This document shows positions 1 to 8,180 of a stretch of 64,000 nt of DNA, piece after piece (position 1 is the first letter of the stretch; each line of letters opens with the position of its first letter). The stretch is taken from contig NZ_SMDQ01000029.1 in NCBI RefSeq assembly GCF_012911975.1, positions 1 to 64,000 on the forward strand, in the 5' to 3' direction. Position numbers and translations under genes: made by a program. Under the pieces are notes generated by a model. The model ran no database searches. It was not told the origin of the DNA and was given only the letters and a program-made list of their open reading frames with translations. Origin of the DNA: Nodosilinea sp. P-1105. GTDB taxonomy: Bacteria > Cyanobacteriota > Cyanobacteriia > Phormidesmidales > Phormidesmidaceae.

Positions 1-74
1 GGGAGGAAGGGGCTGGGGGATGGAGGGAAAGCCCTGCCCACAAGGGTCTCACAGGACTTATGTGTACTTAGTAG
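1..74 (+). mobile_element. 3' end of a MITE-like element, cut by the window edge
   Basis: These bases are identical to 58724-58797, the right half of a complete small element at 58632-58797. The copy ends with the same terminal sequence TGTGTACTTAGTAG, whose reverse complement opens the complete copy. The left half lies outside the window. No coding sequence is present. Seen directly: the identity and the shared terminus. Inference: it is a non-autonomous mobile repeat. Confidence 0.75.
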
Positions 75-251
75 CCCAGAGCGGGAGAGGGACTTTGAAA
101 ATCAAGCTACTTTTCCGGCTCCCCTTCGCCCCTTGTGGGAGTAGGCCGTAGGACGTGCGTAGCAGGGGTTGGGGGATGAGGGGAAACAAGATTTGTCAGT
201 CAACCAGGATGGTTAGTCATTGGCCGCGTCAAAAATCCTGTTTCTCAAACT

Positions 252-307
252 CTCCGCCTTCCGCCTTCCGCTCTCCGCTCTCCGCCTTCCGCTCTCCAGT
301 CTCCGCC
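252..307. repeat. Tandem heptamer repeat, CT-rich
   Basis: Eight consecutive 7-base units of the form YTCCGCY (for example CTCCGCC, TTCCGCT) run without interruption. This is the short tandemly repeated repetitive (STRR) type common in cyanobacteria. An open frame runs through it on the plus strand, but its residues merely reflect the repeat. Confidence 0.85.
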
Positions 308-372
308 CTTTCACCCAGGGCCATTTCATTCTCAAGGGAGCCTAAAGATGCTAGAGTTTCAGGCTAGTTTCA

Positions 373-1074
373 ATGGTTCTAGCGTTTATGCGTCTGCCTC
401 CAACCCCAAATCCTGCTGTTATCGACTCACGATCTGAGTCTGCTGTAGAGCGGATCGAGATCCTCGAAGCCTTCGTTGACCTGCCCGATGTCCGTCGGGC
501 TGCTGGCAAGCGGCATCACATGGCCCTATGCCTAGCGCTCTTCAACCCGCCCAAGGACCGCCTCCCCTCCTACAGCACCATTCGCCGTGTCCTCCTCAAG
601 TTGGACTATGGGCAATATTCAGCCGCTTTAGATCGGTCCTTTGGCATTGAGCCCTTACCCGGCGAGACCCTAGCGGTCGACGGGAAGGTCTTACGCGGGT
701 CGTATCAGCTGGAGACCGACAATTCTGACTCTTCCCCTCACCCAGCAATTATACTGGTCAGTGCTTATCTGGTGGAGCGGGGTCTGATTCTGGAGCCCTA
801 TCAGGTCGACGGCAAAACCAATGAAATCAAAGCCTTTGCTCAGCGTATTCGGGGCTATTGGGGCGTCGAAAACAAGGTGCACCACGTCCGAGATGCGACC
901 CAGGGTGAGGATGCCTCGCGCATTCGCATGCATCAGTTGCCGCAAATCTTCGCTGTCGTTCGTAACTTCGCCCTCAACCTCTATCGCTCCAACGCATTCT
1001 CCAACATGGCTCAGGCTGAACGACTCTGCAAATTTGGCCTGGATACCCTCAAGACCATTTTTAGAATGAAATAG
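373..1074 (+). pseudogene. ISAs1-family transposase remnant with two internal in-frame deletions
   Basis: The 233-residue frame reads as an ISAs1 (H-repeat type) DDE transposase: RRAAGKRHHMALCLALF near residues 41-57, PPKDRLPSYSTIRRVLL at 59-75, then AVDGKVLRGSYQ with the first catalytic Asp, and RGYWGVENKVHHVRDATQGED with the catalytic Glu near the C-terminal third. Family members are about 370-430 residues. Here a segment is missing between LCLALF and NPPKDR, and a larger one between QVDGKTNEIKA and FAQRIRGYWG, which removes the part carrying the second catalytic Asp. The protein therefore cannot be an active transposase, although the frame stayed open. It adjoins other mobile-element debris. 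An altered DNA-binding role is possible but unsupported. Confidence 0.85.
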
Positions 1075-1300
1075 CCTTGCAATCCTCCCCATACATTCCC
1101 TCACCCATAAACCACCGAAAACTCGAAAACTCTGACTCGTGCGGGCACCGCACCAACTCATGCTTCACCGGGTTGTAGTGCAAACAATTTAAATGCCACA
1201 CCCAATTGGCTGCATCGGGATTTGGTGTTCCCAAAACCGCCGCTGCCACACATCGTTTTTTCGTTGTCGCTGCCGCTATAGACCAACATCTTGGGGTAGT
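1075..1300 (-). pseudogene. Fragment of REP-associated tyrosine transposase (RAYT, Y1_Tnp)
   Basis: On the minus strand the translation contains RKNDVWQRRFWEHQI in one frame and, after a shift near 1215-1225, DAANWVWHLNCLHYNPVKH followed by ELVRCPHESEFSSFRWF in another. WQRRFWEH and HYNPVKH are hallmark C-terminal motifs of IS200-like REP-associated transposases. Only this C-terminal third survives, without the catalytic His and Tyr region, and a frameshift splits it. It abuts the ISAs1 remnant, end to end. RAYT proteins are associated with dispersed palindromic repeats, which are plentiful in this window, but this copy is dead. Confidence 0.75.
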
Positions 1301-1479
1301 GCAGTGCTATCTTGTAGGGCTGAGAGTGAAAGCTTTAGGGCTTCTCGTTAGTCGCTGGGGTGGATGGGGGGCGGTACCTGCCATATCTTTCGCTTTCCAC
1401 GCCAACGCAGTCGTTACAATTGGAGCAGCTAAATCTCTACCGCTCCTGTTCCATCAGAAGCTCAACCGTGGATACGACT

Positions 1480-1617
1480 GAAAGCTATTGCGCTGATGCC
1501 ATGCTGCGATCGGCTGTAGAGCGTCAGTTCATCACCATTGAAGAAGCCTTAAACCAGGCCATTCGGCGATCGCCCGATCTGGAGCGCCAAATGGTCAAGT
1601 ATTTGCCGAGGGAGTAG
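1480..1617 (+). pseudogene. Fragment of HepT-like (DUF86) HEPN protein
   Basis: The frame reads ESYCADAMLRSAVERQF then ITIEEALNQAIRRSPDLERQM before a stop. The pattern ADxMLRSAVERQFxIIGEALNQ is typical of helix 2-3 of HepT/DUF86 HEPN ribonucleases of the MntA-HepT toxin-antitoxin type. The N-terminal helix and the C-terminal part with the catalytic RxxxxH motif are both absent, and no MNT nucleotidyltransferase partner is visible nearby. About 45 residues survive of a usual 110-120. From 1301 to 1479 I see nothing recognisable. Confidence 0.6.
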
Positions 1618-1692
1618 GGATGGTAAAGATGGTGGGGTGCTGGATGCACAGCGGCAAAATACAATGTGATTAGCAGCTAGGAGCAGCACTCA

Positions 1693-2028
1693 ATGACACT
1701 GCAAGAACTTCAACAGCAGATGTTGCAGCTACCCATCAGCGATCGGTGGTACTTGGTGCAAACCCTGCTGACCTCCATTCAGCAAAGCAACGATACTTGG
1801 CCAGGCATCGAAAAGACCCCCGGTGTCTGCGGTGGCGACGCCTGCATCGCCACTACCCGCATTCCCGTTTGGGTCCTGGTGCAGGCCCGCAATTTGGGCA
1901 ACAGCGAAGCCGAACTGCTGCAAAATTATCCCACCATTAGCGCTAGCGATCTGGCCAACGCCTGGGCCTATGCCGCCGCCCACGGTCACGAAATAGACCA
2001 GGCCATTCACGAAAATAATGAAGCTTAG
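1693..2028 (+). CDS. DUF433-domain antitoxin
   Basis: This 111-residue protein has an N-terminal helical segment (residues 1-33, MTLQELQQQMLQLPISDRW) and a DUF433 domain from about residue 38, recognisable from TPGVCGGDACIATTRIPVWVLV and the downstream LLQNYPTISASDLANAWAY. DUF433 proteins are small HTH-like proteins that usually pair with DUF5615 PIN-like toxins. The toxin gene follows 2 bases after the stop, so the two are cotranscribed. By family logic this protein neutralises the toxin and probably autoregulates the operon. The partner is frameshifted, so this is likely an orphan antitoxin now. GAGCAG about 6 bases before the ATG is a weak ribosome binding site. Confidence 0.85.
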   Translation: MTLQELQQQMLQLPISDRWYLVQTLLTSIQQSNDTWPGIEKTPGVCGGDACIATTRIPVWVLVQARNLGNSEAELLQNYPTISASDLANAWAYAAAHGHEIDQAIHENNEA

Positions 2029-2030
2029 GC

Positions 2031-2367
2031 ATGGTCACCCTCTACGCCGACGAACAATTTCCCTTGCAGGCTACTCAGCGGCTCCGGCAGCTTAAGCACG
2101 ACGTTCTCACAGCGCAAGAGGCCGGGAACGCCAACCAGAAGATTCCCGATGACGCCGTTTTGGCCTTTGCCACTAGCCAAAAACGAGCTGTGCTGACCTT
2201 GAATCGCCGCGACTTCATTCGCCTGCATCAGCAGACCCCTGAACACGGCGGGATTGTCGTTGTAAAGGACGATGGTGACAAGTTTAAAGGCTGAACGCAT
2301 TCATCACACCATTGAAGACGCCGCTCTGCTGGCTGGCAAACTCGTGCGTGTCAACCGCTCTCCTTAG
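2031..2367 (+). pseudogene. DUF5615 PIN-like toxin, frameshifted near the C-terminus
   Basis: The first frame gives 87 residues, beginning MVTLYADEQFPLQATQRLRQ with the N-terminal Asp typical of PIN-like folds, then AVLTLNRRDFIRLHQ and HGGIVVVKDDGD. It stops at 2292-2294. The missing C-terminus continues immediately in another frame, from about 2283 to the TAG at 2367, as AERIHHTIEDAALLAGKLVRVNR, matching the usual family ending. One small indel between about 2268 and 2285 explains this. The intact protein would be about 110 residues. It pairs with the DUF433 antitoxin directly upstream. The truncation removes the last helix and strand, so activity is doubtful. Confidence 0.75.
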
Positions 2368-2461
2368 ATGAACGATTCATAGAGATTGATCAACATCTCA
2401 GCGGCGATAGGGTTCATAGATTTGAGGGCTCTGACAACTTTAGCGGGGGTGCTTCCCACGG

Positions 2462-3433
2462 TTATCGCTTCTTTTTTTTACCCTGCTTGCGGCTAGATTT
2501 AGCCCCACTGCCAAATCCAGATTTGCTCGGCAATTTTTGGGAGCCTGACTGGGCCGCAATATCTTTAAAGTTGGGAGGCTTATCGAACCCAAAAGCCTCT
2601 CGCTTGATGGGTAGCCCCAGTTCAGCAGCACTGGGCTGGTGCCGATTTACGTAGGCACGAATATTGGCCATGAGCTTTTCTTGCTCAGGGGTGTAGTGAA
2701 TAGAAAGCTCTTCGGCGGTAAAGTCTGACGCCTGCTTGAGCCCAAGATCTACCTGCACCCTGGGCCAGGAGCCAACAAACATCTCGTCAACTTTCCCCGC
2801 TTCGTAGGCCGCCGCCATCACCGCAGCAGATTCCACCGCTTTGAGTTTGAATAGGGCTAGCACCAGCGCCCCGTTGACCGAGATATGGTGATTGTCGTAG
2901 TGGCTCAGCTGCCGGGTGATCACCTCTACACAGCGATCGCGCTGGTCGGGAAAGGCTTGGGCAATATGGGTTAGCCCAGACGCCAGCGTAATTTTGCTGT
3001 TGTAGTCAATGTTGTCGGTTGACAGCAGTTCATCTAGGGGGGCGATCGCTTCGGCCCCAATTAGGCCAAAGACGTCGGGCAATTCTTCCCAGCACCAGTC
3101 AATATCGCGCTGCTGTAGAACCTGCGCCAGCGGTTTAACCGCTTCGGCTGCTTGCAGCTGCCCCAGCGCCCGCCACGCATGGATGGGTGCCCACAGGGCG
3201 ATATCAGGGTCCAATGCGCCCTCTTCAACAGGTTCGTTGTCAGGGGCGTCGGGGTCTGCAAAGAAAAAACTCCACAGCTGATCATCCTCAGCCATTTGAA
3301 TCAGGGCTGGGATATGCTCTGCGGTCAGCCCAAGTTCTTGCACATAGTTTGGCCAGTCTTTGGCGCTAGAGCCTCTGGCATCGCCATAGCTCAGGAGCCT
3401 ATTTAAGGGGGCGGTGTAGGTTTGGTTCAGCAT
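2462..3433 (-). CDS. HEAT-repeat-like (DUF1186-type) protein with a lysine-rich tail
   Basis: This 323-residue soluble protein consists of helical repeat units over residues 1-235, for example WAPIHAWRALGQLQAAEAVKPL, DWCWEELPDVFGLIGAEAIAPL and ISVNGALVLALFKLKAVESA, which read as degenerate HEAT or PBS-lyase-like repeats of the DUF1186 kind. A linker follows, and the last 25 residues are Ser/Gly/Lys-rich, ending KSSRKQGKKKKR, resembling a nucleic-acid-binding or surface-charge tail. No catalytic motif is visible. It is transcribed convergently with the toxin locus and stands alone. Function unknown; a protein-interaction role is inferred from the repeats. Confidence 0.7.
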   Translation of the reverse strand: MLNQTYTAPLNRLLSYGDARGSSAKDWPNYVQELGLTAEHIPALIQMAEDDQLWSFFFADPDAPDNEPVEEGALDPDIALWAPIHAWRALGQLQAAEAVKPLAQVLQQRDIDWCWEELPDVFGLIGAEAIAPLDELLSTDNIDYNSKITLASGLTHIAQAFPDQRDRCVEVITRQLSHYDNHHISVNGALVLALFKLKAVESAAVMAAAYEAGKVDEMFVGSWPRVQVDLGLKQASDFTAEELSIHYTPEQEKLMANIRAYVNRHQPSAAELGLPIKREAFGFDKPPNFKDIAAQSGSQKLPSKSGFGSGAKSSRKQGKKKKR

Positions 3434-3544
3434 TCTAGGTCTAAAAATAACGATGCTGGGGGATGATTATTTTAGACTACACCTGTCAGTCCGTAGGTGT
3501 CTGCGAGCGATCGCCCTCGGCAATATCACCCCCCCGAGGCTATG

Positions 3545-3572
3545 TAGACGCGCAGCGGCTTTCCGTAGGGTA
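3545..3572 (+). repeat. Dispersed 28-bp repeat, copy A
   Basis: The sequence TAGACGCGCAGCGGCTTTCC followed by GTAGGGTA matches, with three differences, the reverse complement of 61843-61870. This short GC-rich element recurs in many filamentous cyanobacterial genomes. It lies in the 250-base gap upstream of the Uma2 gene, which otherwise holds nothing I can recognise. Confidence 0.7.
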
Positions 3573-3684
3573 AACCCCGGTGAAGTTTTTGCCGAGAGCG
3601 TCAGGCCAGTGCCGGGTAAAAGCACCGCCGCCGCATCGGTTAGGATCAACATCACTGGCCACCCTGCCCCAAGGGAATTTTGCA

Positions 3685-4326
3685 ATGGCACCCTCCACGT
3701 CAACCGTCCTACAGACCGACACCTGGGTCAAAGCCACCTGGGATGACTTCGTCGCCACCTTAGACACCGCCCCCTACGACGAGGGTCGAGGCTACTTCGA
3801 CAACGGCTACATGAGGATTGAGATGGCGGCTTTAGGTGGTGGACATGCGCGACAAAACAGCGTTGTTTCTAAAGTGGTCAGCCTCTTCGCTATGGTGCAA
3901 GCGCTGCGGTGCGTCGAGTTTACCAACGGCAGCTTCCACAAGACCGGAGAGCGAGGCTGCCAGCCAGATGTCGCCTTCTACATTGGGCCAGACTTTCGGC
4001 TGCCTCCCCAAGACAATTCACCCATTGATGTCAATGTCTTTGGCCCACCGACCCTGGCGATTGAGATCGGCGGCAGCTCTTTCAAAGACGACCTGGGGGC
4101 CAAGCGACTGCTCTACGAACGGCTGGGGGTGGGCGAATACTGGGTGGTGAACGTGGCGGAACAGCAGGTGCTGGCCTTTGCTGTGGCCGAGGGTGGCAGC
4201 CGACAGATTCGATTGTCGGGGGTGTTGCCGGGGTTAGAGCTATCGCTGGTGGAAGAGGCGCTGGGGCGATCTCAGAGCGAAGACGACACCACCCTGATGG
4301 GCTGGCTGATGGAAATCCTGGCCTAA
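3685..4326 (+). CDS. Uma2 family (PD-(D/E)XK-like) putative endonuclease
   Basis: I chose the ATG at 3685 (213 residues) because the family normally begins shortly before the segment read here as WVKATWDDFVATLD; the open frame upstream covers repeat sequence. Diagnostic Uma2 elements are CQPDVAFYIG (the Asp of the nuclease-like core), PTLAIEIGGSS (the Glu strand), the following KDDLGAKRLLYERLGVGEYWVV, and VLAFAVAEGG. These map to the restriction-endonuclease-like fold, with Asp, Glu and Lys as putative metal and catalytic residues. Cyanobacteria carry dozens of paralogues, usually singletons beside mobile DNA. Their biological substrate is not established. A second intact member is at 16716 and a fragment at 17284. 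Confidence 0.85.
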   Translation: MAPSTSTVLQTDTWVKATWDDFVATLDTAPYDEGRGYFDNGYMRIEMAALGGGHARQNSVVSKVVSLFAMVQALRCVEFTNGSFHKTGERGCQPDVAFYIGPDFRLPPQDNSPIDVNVFGPPTLAIEIGGSSFKDDLGAKRLLYERLGVGEYWVVNVAEQQVLAFAVAEGGSRQIRLSGVLPGLELSLVEEALGRSQSEDDTTLMGWLMEILA

Positions 4327-4370
4327 GGGCGTGGCGCCTAAATAAACAGTCTTCTGATTTTCATCGGCGA

Positions 4371-5144
4371 TTAATAGCCGCTCAGGGAACCCCGCTGCTT
4401 GGCGGTGGCTTCGGCCCAGCGGAAAACCAGCATCCCCAGGGCAAAATAGACCAGTCCGTTGAGCAGGGCCAGAGTGTAGGTAAACCAGTCCAGACTCAGG
4501 CCTCGGGCCATCAGGTCGCGCAGCAGGCCAGTGCTGGGCAGCATGGGTAACAGGAACCGTAGATACTGCATCGGGCCAGTGGCTTCCTCCAGGGGGGCGG
4601 CCAGCAGAAACAGCAGCAGGAACTGAAAAATGCCCAAAATTTGCTGTACCCGCTTAAACACCAGGGCCGCTGCCCCCATCAAAAAGGCCAGACCATAACC
4701 AGCCAGCAGCAGCGACGCCAGCGGCAACAGCAATGTTGGCGGAAAGGCCAGGCGACTGCCGGAGATCCCCATCAGCAGCAGCAACACCACCATCAGGATG
4801 ACCAACCGCAGAGCCAGGCTGGCAAAGGCACGGGCCAAAAAGACTCGCGGTGCCCCAAAGGGCGATAGAAAAACCTGCTCTAGGGTGCCGGTTTCGGCTT
4901 CGATCTGCAGATTGATGGCAATGTCGTTGTTGACGGAAATAATTAGGGTCCATAGGGCATAGCCGAGGACCACGGCATCGAGGCGATCGCCGAAGGCAAA
5001 CCCTGGCCCGGCCATGTACTGGGCGCTGGCAAACAGCCCGTAGAAAACGGCCATGATGATGACGATCCCTGAGATTACCTCCGTGGGGTAGCGGATGAAC
5101 TGAATCCAGGTGCGCTTGAGTTCGGCGTAGAGCAGATCGATCAT
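4371..5144 (-). CDS. ABC-2 type transporter permease
   Basis: This 257-residue integral membrane protein has about six hydrophobic segments: around residues 20-45 (VISGIVIIMAVFYGLFA), 57-75, 105-130 (LALRLVILMVVLLLLMGI), 135-160, 170-190 (ILGIFQFLLLFLLAAPLEEA) and 225-245. The arrangement matches ABC-2 permeases of drug, polysaccharide or Nat-type exporters. The sequence EAETGTLEQVFLSPFG before the second half is typical of the family's cytoplasmic coupling helix. The ATPase gene lies upstream on the same strand, 213 bases away across repeat sequence, and the pair should form the transporter. Substrate unknown. Confidence 0.88.
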   Translation of the reverse strand: MIDLLYAELKRTWIQFIRYPTEVISGIVIIMAVFYGLFASAQYMAGPGFAFGDRLDAVVLGYALWTLIISVNNDIAINLQIEAETGTLEQVFLSPFGAPRVFLARAFASLALRLVILMVVLLLLMGISGSRLAFPPTLLLPLASLLLAGYGLAFLMGAAALVFKRVQQILGIFQFLLLFLLAAPLEEATGPMQYLRFLLPMLPSTGLLRDLMARGLSLDWFTYTLALLNGLVYFALGMLVFRWAEATAKQRGSLSGY

Positions 5145-5201
5145 AGGGAAAATATAGGGTTAATGTCGGCTGACAGAAATATGGCAAGCCGGGTGTCGGG
5201 T

Positions 5202-5357
5202 AATCCCCTCTTGGGAGGGGCAGGGGTGGGTTAATTCGGGTGTTGGGTATCGGGTATCGGGTGTCAGGAACGGTAGACCAATTTATGCGGCTGGAAGGCC
5301 TTAGTAAATGAATTGTCCCCTTTCTGCCTTCATCCTTCTGACTTCTGCCTTCCAGTA
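5202..5357. repeat. Palindromic repeat plus two heptamer arrays between transporter genes
   Basis: 5202-5232 is a minus-orientation copy of the element written elsewhere as AACCCACCCCTGCCCCTCCC followed by an AGGGG arm. Three units GGGTATC/GGGTATC/GGGTGTC occupy 5245-5265. A CT-rich heptamer run (TTCTGCC, TTCATCC, TTCTGAC, TTCTGCC) lies around 5329-5356 and ends exactly at the ATPase stop codon. Together they separate ATPase and permease genes that are usually adjacent. Confidence 0.75.
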
Positions 5358-6323
5358 TTAGTCTTTGACCAGTTTGAGAAACACCTGGGTGAGGTCGGCG
5401 CGATCGCGCTGCACCGACACCAGCGGCACCGGGCTCAGCGCCCCCAGCAGTGCATAGAGTTTTTCTGGGGTGCCCGCGTAGGTAAGCTGCGTTCCCTGCA
5501 CCGTCGCCCCCAACTGGGTCACGGTGTGAATCTGCTGGGGGGAAAGCTCGCCGTCCACCTCCAGGTGATAGGTGGAACCCGAAAATTCCTTCAGTAATGA
5601 CTCAGTCGACTGCTCGGCAATGATCCGCCCCCGGCGAATAATCGCCACCCGGTCAGCCAGTTCTTCGGCCACATCGAGCTGGTGGGTGGTCAGCAGAATG
5701 GCGCGACCCTCCTGGGCGATCTGGCGCACCAGGGCTTTGACCATTTCGCCCGCCTCCACATCCAGCCCCAGGGTGGGTTCATCCAGCAGCAGCAGCCGGG
5801 GATTATGGATCAAGGCGACGGCGATCGCCACCTTTTGCTGCATGCCACGGGAGAGCTTTTGCACCGGGGTATTCCGCTTTTCCTCCAGCCCAAACCGGGC
5901 CAGTAGTTCTAGTCCCCGACGATGGGCCAGCTGGCGCGGCACCTGCCGGAGGACACCGAAATAGTCCAGATTTTCTGCCGGGGTCAGACGCCAGTACAAA
6001 TTGCGGTTGCCTTCTAGCACGGCCCCAATGTGGCGCAGGGCGCGGGGTTGGCGGTGGGGGTCTTCTCCCATCACAGCCACCCGTCCCTGGGTGGGGCGCA
6101 CCAGGCCAGCGATCATTTTGATGGTGGTGGTTTTGCCAGCCCCGTTGGGGCCTAAAAAGGCCAGCACTTCCCCTGGGTGCAGGGTCAAGCAGACCTGTTT
6201 CACCGCTTCAAACCGCTGTTTGCCCCGCCCGTACACCTTGGAGAGGTCGCGGGTGTCGAGCACGATAGAACCGGGGGAGGAATGGTTAGTCCAATCATCG
6301 GTTGGACAACGGGCAAGTTGCAC
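5358..6323 (-). CDS. ABC transporter ATP-binding protein
   Basis: This is a canonical ABC ATPase with Walker A GPNGAGKTTTIKM, a Q-loop region near the start, signature LSRGMQQKVAIA, Walker B RLLLLDEPTLGLD and switch TTHQLDVAEELADRV. The frame begins with a GTG at 6323 (321 residues); a second GTG at 6260, just before LDTRDLSKVYG, is at least as plausible, because homologues start there. A C-terminal extension of about 80 residues (LEVDGELSPQQIHTVTQLGA onwards) resembles the accessory domain of CcmA/NatA-type ATPases. It drives export through the permease encoded downstream. Confidence 0.9.
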   Translation of the reverse strand: MQLARCPTDDWTNHSSPGSIVLDTRDLSKVYGRGKQRFEAVKQVCLTLHPGEVLAFLGPNGAGKTTTIKMIAGLVRPTQGRVAVMGEDPHRQPRALRHIGAVLEGNRNLYWRLTPAENLDYFGVLRQVPRQLAHRRGLELLARFGLEEKRNTPVQKLSRGMQQKVAIAVALIHNPRLLLLDEPTLGLDVEAGEMVKALVRQIAQEGRAILLTTHQLDVAEELADRVAIIRRGRIIAEQSTESLLKEFSGSTYHLEVDGELSPQQIHTVTQLGATVQGTQLTYAGTPEKLYALLGALSPVPLVSVQRDRADLTQVFLKLVKD

Positions 6324-6365
6324 GACAGGATCAAGCTCCCAGTGACAGGTAGATAGAGTGTTTAC

Positions 6366-7138
6366 CTATCTTAATGTCTTTGCCGATGGGACGCCGTGGT
6401 CCAAGTCATGGAGATGATTGGCCAACGCTTCGGGGGCCGAGAGATAGGGGTTGTGGCTCGTCTCCATGGCAATCACTCGTTCGCAGGGCAGAGCGGTGTA
6501 CATGCGCCGCTGGGCCGCTGGGCCAATCACCCTATCCTGGGTACAGGTGATATAGACCCTGGGCACCCGTCCGGCCTGCTCAGGGGTGATCTGCACAGGG
6601 GTAGCCAGGGGAGCTAGAGCCTGGGGGGCCAGCAGCGATGGTCAAAGACCGGCCCTGAGGGGCCATCGCACTAGGGCCATATCCTCCTTGGAGCAGTCGG
6701 CGTAGCCCAGCGCTTGCAGGGCCTCGGGCCGGAAGGTGGCCGAGAGCTGGTCTTCGGAAAAAACCGCATTGGCCAGCAGCTGCGATTCGGTGTCGGCCTG
6801 GGAATATCCAGGGCGCTTTCGCCGTGGGCTAGCAGGTAGCCCGACAGATACACCAGGGTGTGAATGCGATCGGGGCAGTATTCTGCAGCCTGGGTGATCA
6901 CGGCACCGCCCAGGCTGTGGCCCACCAGCACCACTGGCTCGGCTTGCCCCTTGAGAATATCGCAGACGCAGTCCACGTAGCGCTCTAGGGAAACCTCCGC
7001 CATGGGCAGGGGATTGAGGCCGTGGCCGGGCAAGTCGGGGGTAATTACGCTGTGACCCTGGGCCTCCAATTGGGGGGCGACCTTGTGCCACACCCAGGCC
7101 CCAGACCCAGCCCCGTGAACTAAGACAAATGTGCTCAT
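6366..7138 (-). pseudogene. Alpha/beta hydrolase (esterase-like), at least two frameshifts
   Basis: The first frame begins MSTFVLVHGAGSGAWVWHKV and contains the nucleophile elbow VVLVGHSLGGAV near residue 75, typical of small plant-esterase-like alpha/beta hydrolases. Homology leaves this frame near 6810 and continues as QADTESQLLANAVFSEDQL and GYADCSKEDMALVRWPL, then shifts again near 6620-6650 to APQALAPLATPVQ and ITPEQAGRVPRVYITCTQDR, ending with METSHNPYLSAPEALA, whose His would complete the triad. All parts of a protein of about 250 residues are present in order, so decay is recent. No promoter-linked partner is visible. Confidence 0.85.
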
Positions 7139-7272
7139 GGCGGTTCTCCTTTAACGCATGGTTTAACCATAGGAGAGCCCCGCTGGGCTGTCTTTACAGA
7201 AAAGCATGGTTCTAGGTATGGAGTCTGCTGCCGCAAAGGTTTGTGATGGTGCGGGTAGGGTACTAAAGGGCA

Positions 7273-7681
7273 TCAAAACAAAACAGTAAATCCTTCTTGG
7301 GCAAAGTGCTTATCGTGGGTCAAGACTTCTGTAATGTTAAAGGACTTCATAATCTGCATTGAGATGCAGTCGGTCAGGCTGTAGCCTTTATCCAGGCGTT
7401 GACTTATAGAGTCTTAGCCCAGACGAGAAAGTATCTCTACTTTGGGGGATAACTTGCACCATAGCGTTTTGCAGGATCAGTTCTGTTCGCTGAGCGGCCC
7501 CTTGTTTGATAGGGGGCTCAAAACCAGAAAAGAAATTTAAAAACTCGGTCAGCACCTCGTCGGTGGTGACCAATTGAACTGTTCCCAGCGTCTGGTTAAA
7601 GCGGCGTACCTCTTGATGCCACTGATCTTTGGGATTCAGCAGGGCAGCCCAGTAGAAGGTATCAGCGAAGAGGGTTCTCAT
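7273..7681 (-). pseudogene. PIN-domain (VapC-like) toxin, single-base frameshift
   Basis: The 97-residue frame 7388-7681 starts MRTLFADTFYWAALLNPKDQ, giving the first PIN acidic residue, and holds VTTDEVLTEFLNFF with the second. It is cut by a stop after GLRLYKSTPG. The expected C-terminus follows in another frame as QRLDKGYSLTDCISMQIMKS and FNITEVLTHDKHFAQEGF, ending at the stop 7273-7275, with the conserved LTDC and THDxHF motifs. The total length is one base over a multiple of three, as expected for one inserted base at about 7400. The antitoxin gene overlaps its start by 4 bases. Confidence 0.85.
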
Positions 7682-7959
7682 TCGTCACGTTTGGGCGAAC
7701 CGTAGAGGTAGTGATCCAGCTGAGTAGCCCCGTCGGTTGGTAAGGTAGCGGCCACAGATTCGGGTAATGTGTCAGCAAAGACTTCAAAGGTTTCCCAAAT
7801 AGGAGATGAAGACTGAGGTGAGGCTAATTCTGTGACGGTGGGTTCTGGGGCCCGCTGGTGTTGCCGGGTTTTGGCAAACAGCAGAAAATCAAGCACCTCT
7901 TCTAGCAGCCAGTCTGAGGCGTTGTTGATTTCGTGGAGGAGTTGTTCGCGGGTGGTCAT
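7678..7959 (-). CDS. Putative antitoxin (DUF2281/VapB-like) of the PIN locus
   Basis: This 93-residue acidic protein begins MTTREQLLHEINNASDWLLEEVLDFLLFAKTR, the helix pattern of small cyanobacterial antitoxins of the DUF2281 kind, in which an N-terminal helical segment is followed by a flexible toxin-wrapping tail (Ser/Pro-rich, then WETFEVFADTLPES). Its stop overlaps the toxin start in a 4-base overlap, the normal antitoxin-first arrangement. Since the toxin is frameshifted, the antitoxin may be the only functional product. Assignment rests mostly on context. Confidence 0.7.
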   Translation of the reverse strand: MTTREQLLHEINNASDWLLEEVLDFLLFAKTRQHQRAPEPTVTELASPQSSSPIWETFEVFADTLPESVAATLPTDGATQLDHYLYGSPKRDE

Positions 7960-8180
7960 GGGTTGAGATTTTATCTGACCTTATATCTAGGATAACGGTT
8001 TGAGCGCCAGCTCATCTCCCTCACCTATGGTTGCTAACCCTTAGCGAGCTGATTGAACTCCTTCTAATATTGTTCCGGCGTAGCTTAATAGCTGCACCAA
8101 CTTCTATGCAGATTTGGAGCTGTAAAATTTGGGTTGTAAGATTTGGTGGGTTTAGATTTCAGTCTTAGCACACTGCCCCT

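Noticed and set aside
155..367. Open frame of 70 codons on the plus strand
   Set aside because: It runs through the CT-rich heptamer array; its residues (repeated SAFRSP) simply mirror the repeat, and there is no ribosome binding site.
691..1161. Minus-strand open frame of 156 codons
   Set aside because: It is antisense to the ISAs1 remnant and shows no family pattern.
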